The notes beneath the pieces are model-generated. The model did no database searches. It worked only from the letters and a program-made list of their open reading frames with translations, and was not told where the DNA came from. 64,000 bases of DNA. Source: Agrostemma githago. Its lineage: Eukaryota > Streptophyta > Magnoliopsida > Caryophyllales > Caryophyllaceae. The position numbers and the translations under genes were made by a program. Below, in pieces: positions 58,691-64,000 of the stretch (positions are counted from its first letter, which is position 1; each line of letters starts with the position of its first letter). Location: assembly GCA_958450325.1 (NCBI GenBank), contig OY288254.1, forward strand, positions 32,125,577 to 32,189,576. The letters are read 5' to 3'.

Positions 58691-61600
58691 AAGCAGGTCC
58701 GCCTAATCCAACCCTAAACCCTTTTCCGTCCTTGAATAAGGAAAAGGGTTTAGGGTTGGATTAGGCGTAGCCGTGAAGCAGGTTTGCCTAATCCAACCCT
58801 AAACCCTTTTCTGTCCCATCTTATGCATTACCCTACTCTTAGGGTTCAGTGCCCCATCTTTGAATCACATTCACGACAGGGTTCACCAATACCCTCTTAG
58901 GGTTCAGTTTCTTGCGGGTTTAGTGACCTTGAATAAGGAAAAGGGTTTAGGGTTGGATTAGAAGGAGCCGCGAAGCGGGTCCGCCTAATCCAACCCTAAA
59001 CCCTTTTCCGTCCCGTATTATGCAGTACCCTACTCTTAAGGTTCAGTGCCCCATCTTTGAATCACATCCACGACAGGGTTCACCAATACCCTCTTAGGGT
59101 TCAGTTTGTTGCGGGTTTAGTGACCTTGAATAAGGAAAAGGGTTTAGGGTTGGATTAGGCGGAGCCGCGAAGCAGGTCCGCCTAATCCAACCCTAAACCT
59201 TTTTCCGTCCCGTCTTATGCAGTACCCTACTCTTAAGGTTCAGTGCCCCATCTTTGAATCACATCCACGACAGGGTTCACCAATACCCTCTTAGGGTTCA
59301 GTTTGTTGCGGGTTTAGTGACCTTGAATAAGGAAAAGGGTTTAGGGTTGGATTAGGCAGAGCTGCGAAGCGGGTCCGCCTAATCCAACCCTAAACCCTTT
59401 TCCGTCCTTGAATAAGGAAAAGGGTTTAGGGTTGGATTAGGCGTAGCCGCGAAGCGGGTTCGCCTGATCCAACTCTAAACCCTTTTCCGTCCCGTCTTAT
59501 GCAGTACCCTACTCTTAGGGTTCAGTGCCCATCTTTGAATCACATCCACGACAGGGTTCACCAATACCCTCTTAGGGTTCAGTTTGTTGCGGGTTTAGTG
59601 ACCTTGAATAAGGAAAAGGGTTTAGGGGTGGATTAGGCGGAGCCGCGAAGCAGGTCCGCCTAATCCAACCCTAAACCCTTTTCCGTCCCGTCTTATGCAG
59701 TACCCTACTCTTAAGGTTCACGGCGTCATCTTTGAATCACGTCCACGACAGGGTTCACCAATACCCTCTTAGGGTTCAGTTTGTTGCGGGTTTAGTGACC
59801 TTGAATAAGGAAAAGGGTTTAGGGTTGGATTAGGCGGAGCCGTGAAGCGGGTCCGTCTAATCCAACCCTAAACCCTTTTCCGTCCCGTCTTATGCAGTAC
59901 CCTACTCTTAAGGTTCAGTGCCCCATCTTTGAATCACATCCACGACAGGGTTCACCAATACCCTCTTAGGGTTCAGTTTGTTGCGGGTTTAGTGACCTTG
60001 AATAAGGAAAAGGGTTTAGGGTTCGATTAGGCGGAGCCGCAAAGCAGGTCCGCCTAATCCAACCCTAAACCCTTTTCCGTCCTTGAATAAGGAAAAGGGT
60101 TTAGGGTTGGATTAGGCGGAGCCGCGAAGCGGGTTCGCCTAATCCAACCCTAAACCCTTTTCCGTCCCGTCTTATGCAGTACCCTACTCTTAAGGTTCAG
60201 TGCCCCATCTTTGAATCACATTCACGACAGGGTTCACCAATACCCTCTTAGGGTTAAGTTTGTTGCGGGTTTAGCGACCATGAATAAGGAAAAGGTTTTA
60301 GGGTTGGATTAGGCGGAGCCGCGAAGCGGGTCCGCCTAATCAAACCCTAAACCCTTTTCCGTCCCGTATTATGCAGTACCCTACTCTTAAGGTTCAGTGC
60401 CCTATCTTTGAATCACATCCACGACAGGGTTCACCAATACCCTCTTAGGGTTCAGTTTGTTGCGGGTTTAGTGACCTTAAATAAGGAAAAGGGTTTAGGG
60501 TTGGATTAGGCGGAGCCGCGAAGCGCGTTCGCCTAATCCAACCCTAAACCCTTTTCCGTCCCGTCTTATACAGTACCCTACTCTTAAGGTTCAGTGCCCC
60601 ATCTTTGAATCACATCCACGACAGGGTTCACCAATACCCTCTTAGGGTTCAGTTTGTTGCGGGTTTAGTGACCTTGAATAAGGAAAAGGGTTTAGGGTTG
60701 GATTAGGCGGAGCCGCAAAGCGGGTCAGCCTAATCCAACCCTAAACCCTTTTCCGTCCTTGAATAAGGAAAAGGGATTAGGGTTGGATTAGGCGGAGCCG
60801 CGAAGCAGGTTCGCCTAATCCAATCCTAAACCCTTTTCCGTCCCGTCTTATGCAGTACTCTACTCTTAAGGTTCAGTGCCCCATCTTTGAATCACATTCA
60901 CGACAGGGTTCACCAATACCCTCTTAGGGTTAAGTTTGTTGCGGGTTTAGCGACCATGAATAAGGAAAAGGGTTTAGGGTTGGATTAGGCGGAGCCGCGA
61001 AGCGGGTCCGCCTAATCCAACCCTAAACCCTTTTCCGTCCCGTATTATGCAGTACCCTACTCTTAAGGTTCAGTGCCCCATCTTTGAATCACATCCACGA
61101 CAGGGTTCACCAATACCCTCTTAGGGTTCAGTTTGTTGCGGGTTTAGTGACCTTATATAAGGAAAAGGGTTTAGGGTTGGATTAGGCGGAGCCGCGAAGC
61201 GCGTTCGCCTAATTTAACCCTAAACCCTTTTCCGTCCCGTCTTATGCAGTACCCTACTCTTAAGGTTCAGTGCCCCATCTTTGAATCACATCCACGACAG
61301 GGTTCACCAATACCCTCTTAGGGTTCATTTTGTTGCGGGTTTAGTGACCTTGAATAAGGAAAAGGGTTTAGGGTTGGATTAGGCGGAGCCGCAAAGCGGG
61401 TCCGCCTAATCCAACCCTAAACCCTTTTCCGTCCTTGAATAAGGAAAAGGGTTTAGGGTTGGATTAGGCGGAGCCGCGAAGCGGGTTCGCCTAATCCAAC
61501 CCTAAACCCTTTTCCGTCTCGTCTTATGCAGTACCCTACTCTTAAGGTTCCGTGCCCTATCTTTGAATCACATTCACGACAGGGTTCACCAATACCCTCT

Positions 61601-64000
61601 TAGGGTTCAGTTTGTTGCGGGTTTAGTGACCTTGAATAAGGAAAAGGGTTTAGGGTTGGAATAGGCGGAGCCGCGAAGCGGGTCCGCCTAATCCAACCCT
61701 AAACCCTTTTCCGTCCCGTATTATGCAGTACCCTACTCTTAAGGTTCAGTGCCCTATCTTTGAATCACATCCACGACAGGGTTCACCAATACCCTCTTAG
61801 GGTTCAGTTTGTTGCGGGTTTAGTGACCTTGAATAAGGAAAAGGGTTTAGGGTTCGATTAGGCGGAGCCGCAAAGCAGGTCCGCCTAATCCAACCCTAAA
61901 CCCTTTTCCGTCCTTGAATAAGGAAAAGGGTTTAGGGTTGGATTAGGCGGAGTCGCGAAGCGGCTTCGCCTAATCCAACCCTAAACCCTTTTCCGTCCCG
62001 TCTTATGCAGTACCCTACTCTTAAGGTTCAGTTCCCCATCTTTGAATCACATTCACGACAGGGTTCACCAATACCCTCTTAGGGTTAAGTTTGTTGCGGG
62101 TTTAGCGACCATGAATAAGGAAAAGGTTTTAGGGTTGGATTAGGCGGAGCCGCGAAGCGGGTCCGCCTAATCCAACCCTAAACCCTTTTCCGTCCCGTAT
62201 TATGCAGTACCCTACTCTTAAGGTTCAGTGCCCTATCTTTGAATCACATCCACGACAGGGTTCACCAATACCCTCTTAGGGTTCAGTTTGTTGCGGGTTT
62301 AGTGACCTTAAATAAGGAAAAGGGTTTAGGGTTGGATTAGGCGGAGCCGCGAAGCGGGTTCGCCTAATCCAACCCTAAACCCTTTTCCGTCTCGTCTTAT
62401 GCAGTACCCTACTCTTAAGGTTCCGTGCCCCATCTTTGAATCACATTCACGACAGGGTTCACCAATACCCTCTTAGGGTTCAGTTTGTTGCGGGTTTAGT
62501 GACCTTGAATAAGGAAAAGGGTTTAGGGTTGGAATAGGCGGAGCCGCGAAGCGGGTCCGCCTAATCCAACCCTAAACCCTTTTCCGTCCCGTATTATGCA
62601 GTACCCTACTCTTAAGGTTCAGTGCCCCATCTTTGAATCACATCCACGACAGGGTTCACCAATACCCTCTTAGGGTTCAGTTTGTTGCGGGTTTAGTGAC
62701 CTTGAATAAGGAAAAGGGTTTAGGGTTCGATTAGGCGGAGCCGCAAAGCAGGTCCGCCTAATCCAACCCTAAACCCTTTTCCGTCCTTGAATAAGGAAAA
62801 GGGTTTAGGGTTGGATTAGGCGGAGTCGCGATGCGGCTTCGCCTAATCCAACCCTAAACCCTTTTCCGTCCCGTCTTATGCAGTACCTTACTCTTAAGGT
62901 TCAGTGCCCCATCTTTGAATCACATTCACGACAGGGTTCACCAATACCCTCTTAGGGTTAAGTTTGTTGCGGGTTTAGCGACCATGAATAAGGAAAAGGT
63001 TTTAGGGTTGGATTAGGCGGAGCCGCGAAGCGGGTCCGCCTAATCCAACCCTAAACCCTTTTCCGTCCCGTATTATGCAGTACCCTACTCTTAAGGTTCA
63101 GTGCCCTATCTTTGAATCACATCCACGACAGGGTTCACCAATACCCTCTTAGGGTTCAGTTTGTTGCGGGTTTAGTGACCTTAAATATGGAAAAGGGTTT
63201 AGGGTTGGATTAGGCAGAGCCGCGAAGCGCGTTCGCCTAATCCAAGCCTAAACCCTTTTCCGTCCCGTCTTATGCAGTACCCTACTCTTAAGGTTCAGTG
63301 CCCCATCTTTGAATCACATTCACGACAGGGTTCACCAATACCCTCTTAGGGTTAAGTTTGTTGCGGGTTTAGCGACCATGAATAAGGAAAAGGGTTTAGG
63401 GTTGGATTAGGCGGAGCCGCGAAGCGGGTCCGCCTAATCCAACCCTAAACCCTTTTCCGTCCCGTATTATGCAGTACCCTACTCTTAAGGTTCAGTGCCC
63501 CATCTTTGAATCACATCCACGACAGGGTTCACCAATACCCTCTTAGGGTTCAGTTTGTTGCGGGTTTAGTGACCATGAATAAGGAAAAGGGTTTAGGGTT
63601 GGATTAGGCGGAGCCGCGAAGCGGGTCCGCCTAATCCAACCCTAAACCCTTTTCCGTCCCGTATTATGCAGTACCCTACTCTTAAGGTTCAGTGCCCCAT
63701 CTTTGAATCACATCCACGACAGGGTTCACCAATACACTCTTAGGGTTCAGTTTGTTGCGGGTTTAGTGACCTTAAATAAGGAAAAGGGTTTAGGGTTGGA
63801 TTAGGCGGAGCCGCGAAGCGCGTTCGCCTAATTTAACCCTAAACCCTTTTCCGTCCCGTCTTATGCAGTACCCTACTCTTAAGGTTCAGTGCCCCATCTT
63901 TGAATCACATTCACGACAGGGTTCACCAATACCCTCTTAGGGTTAAGTTTGTTGCGGGTTTAGCGACCATGAATAAGGAAAAGGGTTTAGGGTTGGATTA
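58691..64000. repeat. Array segment I: regular short/full alternation to the window end
   Basis: Short units occur at 58,728, 59,404, 60,079, 60,755, 61,431, 61,910 and 62,783, i.e. at 676, 675, 676, 676, 479 and 873 bp, close to a higher-order repeat of three full plus one short unit. Marker variants are GTTTAGCGACCATG, GGTTCGATTAGG with GCAAAGCAGG (60,024, 61,855 and 62,728), GACCTTAAATAAGG and GCCCTATCTTTG. One unit near 59,721 has the private stretch TTCACGGCGTCATC. The window stops inside a right arm. No gene is seen. Confidence 0.83.
61481..63226. repeat. 873-bp tandem duplication
   Basis: Four full monomers plus one short unit (4x197 + 85 = 873) occur twice: 61481-62353 and 62354-63226. 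Shared markers are CCGTCTCGTCTTATG, TTCCGTGCCC, GGAATAGGCGG at 61,658/62,531, GGTTCGATTAGG at 61,855/62,728, GGAGTCGCG and AAAAGGTTTTAGGG. A few substitutions separate them, such as GCGAAGCGGC against GCGATGCGGC near 62,829. Confidence 0.87.

Larger units (their letters stand above)
2170..62833. repeat. Family of 49 short (85-bp) units dispersed through the array
   Basis: Join points (the G of GTCC/GTTC) were counted by eye near 2205, 3671, 6514, 8963, 9639, 10118, 10794, 11273, 11752, 12429, 12908, 14372, 15048, 15527, 16203, 16682, 17161, 17837, 18513, 19583, 20259, 21329, 23778, 24454, 26115, 26791, 28058, 32281, 38868, 39346, 41597, 42864, 43737, 44808, 45287, 46751, 47821, 49287, 50278, 51270, 53049, 56673, 58728, 59404, 60079, 60755, 61431, 61910 and 62783. 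Each unit runs from about 35 bp before to 49 bp after its join. Spacings are often 479, 676 or 873 bp, i.e. two, three or four full monomers plus one short unit. The following unit usually carries GGCGTAGCC at its junction and CCAACTCTAAA in its left arm. The shared deletion (CC at both ends) implies one founding event spread by array turnover. Confidence 0.9.
1..64000. repeat. Continuous 197-bp satellite array filling the window
   Basis: The same 197-bp unit repeats head to tail from the first base to the last. Consecutive starts measured from the GCGGG/GCAGG/GCGCG junction fall at 1, 198, 395, 592, 789, 986, 1183 and 1380, exactly 197 bp apart. I estimate about 305 full-length copies and 49 copies shortened to 85 bp. 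All monomers have the same orientation, although each carries inverted arms. No unique sequence, transposon insertion or gene interrupts the array. The consensus is not coding: 197 is not a multiple of three, all six frames contain stops, and the longest open stretch in the consensus is about 159 nt on the plus strand and 99 nt on the minus strand. The scale and higher-order structure suggest a eukaryotic centromeric, pericentromeric or subtelomeric satellite; that placement is inference. Confidence 0.98.

Noticed and set aside
60010..60060. tRNA gene (GGTTCGATTAGG resembles a T-loop)
   Set aside because: The same stretch is an ordinary right arm with a single G-to-C change (TTGGATTAGG to TTCGATTAGG). 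There is no anticodon arm, D arm or acceptor stem around it. GGTTCGCC in left arms, which resembles a polymerase III B box, is rejected for the same reason: no A box or terminator at the right spacing was seen.
1..64000. CRISPR array
   Set aside because: There are regularly spaced palindromic repeats, but no unique spacers: the sequence between the arms is the same core in every unit, and the 197-bp period is far too long. No cas genes are present.
1..64000. Protein-coding genes or a repeat protein
   Set aside because: 197 is not divisible by three, stops occur in all six frames of the consensus (for example TAA in CCTAATCC and CCCTAAACC, TGA in TTTGAATC, TAG in CTTAGGG), and the longest consensus open stretch is about 53 codons without a plausible start context.
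1..64000. True telomere
   Set aside because: The CCCTAAA motif is present only about one and a half times per arm and in both orientations; there is no run of tandem heptamers and no chromosome end.
1..64000. Bacterial REP/BIME-type palindromic repeats
   Set aside because: The GCGAAGC hairpins recall such elements, but those are dispersed or in short clusters between genes. Sixty-four kilobases of gene-free tandem copies with TTTAGGG-type motifs and CG decay fit a eukaryotic satellite better. Not formally excluded without the source genome.
1..64000. Ribosomal DNA spacer repeats
   Set aside because: Subrepeats are common in rDNA spacers, but no rRNA gene or promoter interrupts 64 kb.

Overview
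The whole 64-kb window is one uninterrupted tandem satellite array. I found no protein gene, no RNA gene, no unique sequence and no array edge; both window ends fall inside repeat units. The basic monomer is 197 bp (about 50% G+C). It carries two perfect 30-bp inverted arms (positions 6-35 and 160-189 of the first copy) around a 124-bp core. Because monomers lie head to tail, the right arm of one and the left arm of the next form a second inverted repeat around a 13-bp junction containing GCGAAGC, so every junction can fold into a stem of about 34 bp capped by a GAA triloop. I estimate about 305 full-length monomers plus 49 short 85-bp units (counted by eye) that lack a fixed 112-bp piece of the core and are almost pure hairpin.

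The arms contain CCCTAAACCC / GGGTTTAGGG, the TTTAGGG telomere motif of land plants, many green algae, dinoflagellates and apicomplexans. Many variant sites are CG-to-TG or CG-to-CA changes, as expected if CpG is methylated. With the array size and the nucleosome-scale monomer, this points to a eukaryotic nuclear satellite, most simply from a plant or green alga, in centromeric, subtelomeric or other heterochromatin. The sequence alone does not fix the organism or the chromosomal position, and a non-eukaryotic source cannot be formally excluded.

Layout. 1-7.5 kb: mostly full monomers with three short units, and copies 1,466 bp apart. 7.5-18.2 kb: a 5,409-bp block (24 full + 8 short units + 1 bp) present twice at very high identity. 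17.8-21.3 kb: a 1,746-bp block twice. 20.5-29.5 kb: a larger duplication about 6.5-6.7 kb apart, containing a 2,337-bp tandem duplication. 29.5-38.8 kb: almost no short units, with perfect 35-bp hairpins and a 788-bp duplication. 38.8-49.3 kb: mixed full and short units, with a 479-bp duplication. 49.3-53.7 kb: three 78-bp deletions that remove the junction hairpin, and a 1,779-bp duplication. 53.7-58.7 kb: mostly full units. 58.7-64 kb: short units every 479, 676 or 873 bp, with an 873-bp tandem duplication.

The most interesting signal is how the hairpins seem to drive sequence change. Junction cores have been made symmetrical in both possible directions, at least one core is flipped into reverse complement, and some arm mutations are matched by the compensating mutation in the opposite arm. 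All fit strand folding, template switching or inversion within palindromes, superimposed on unequal-exchange block duplication.
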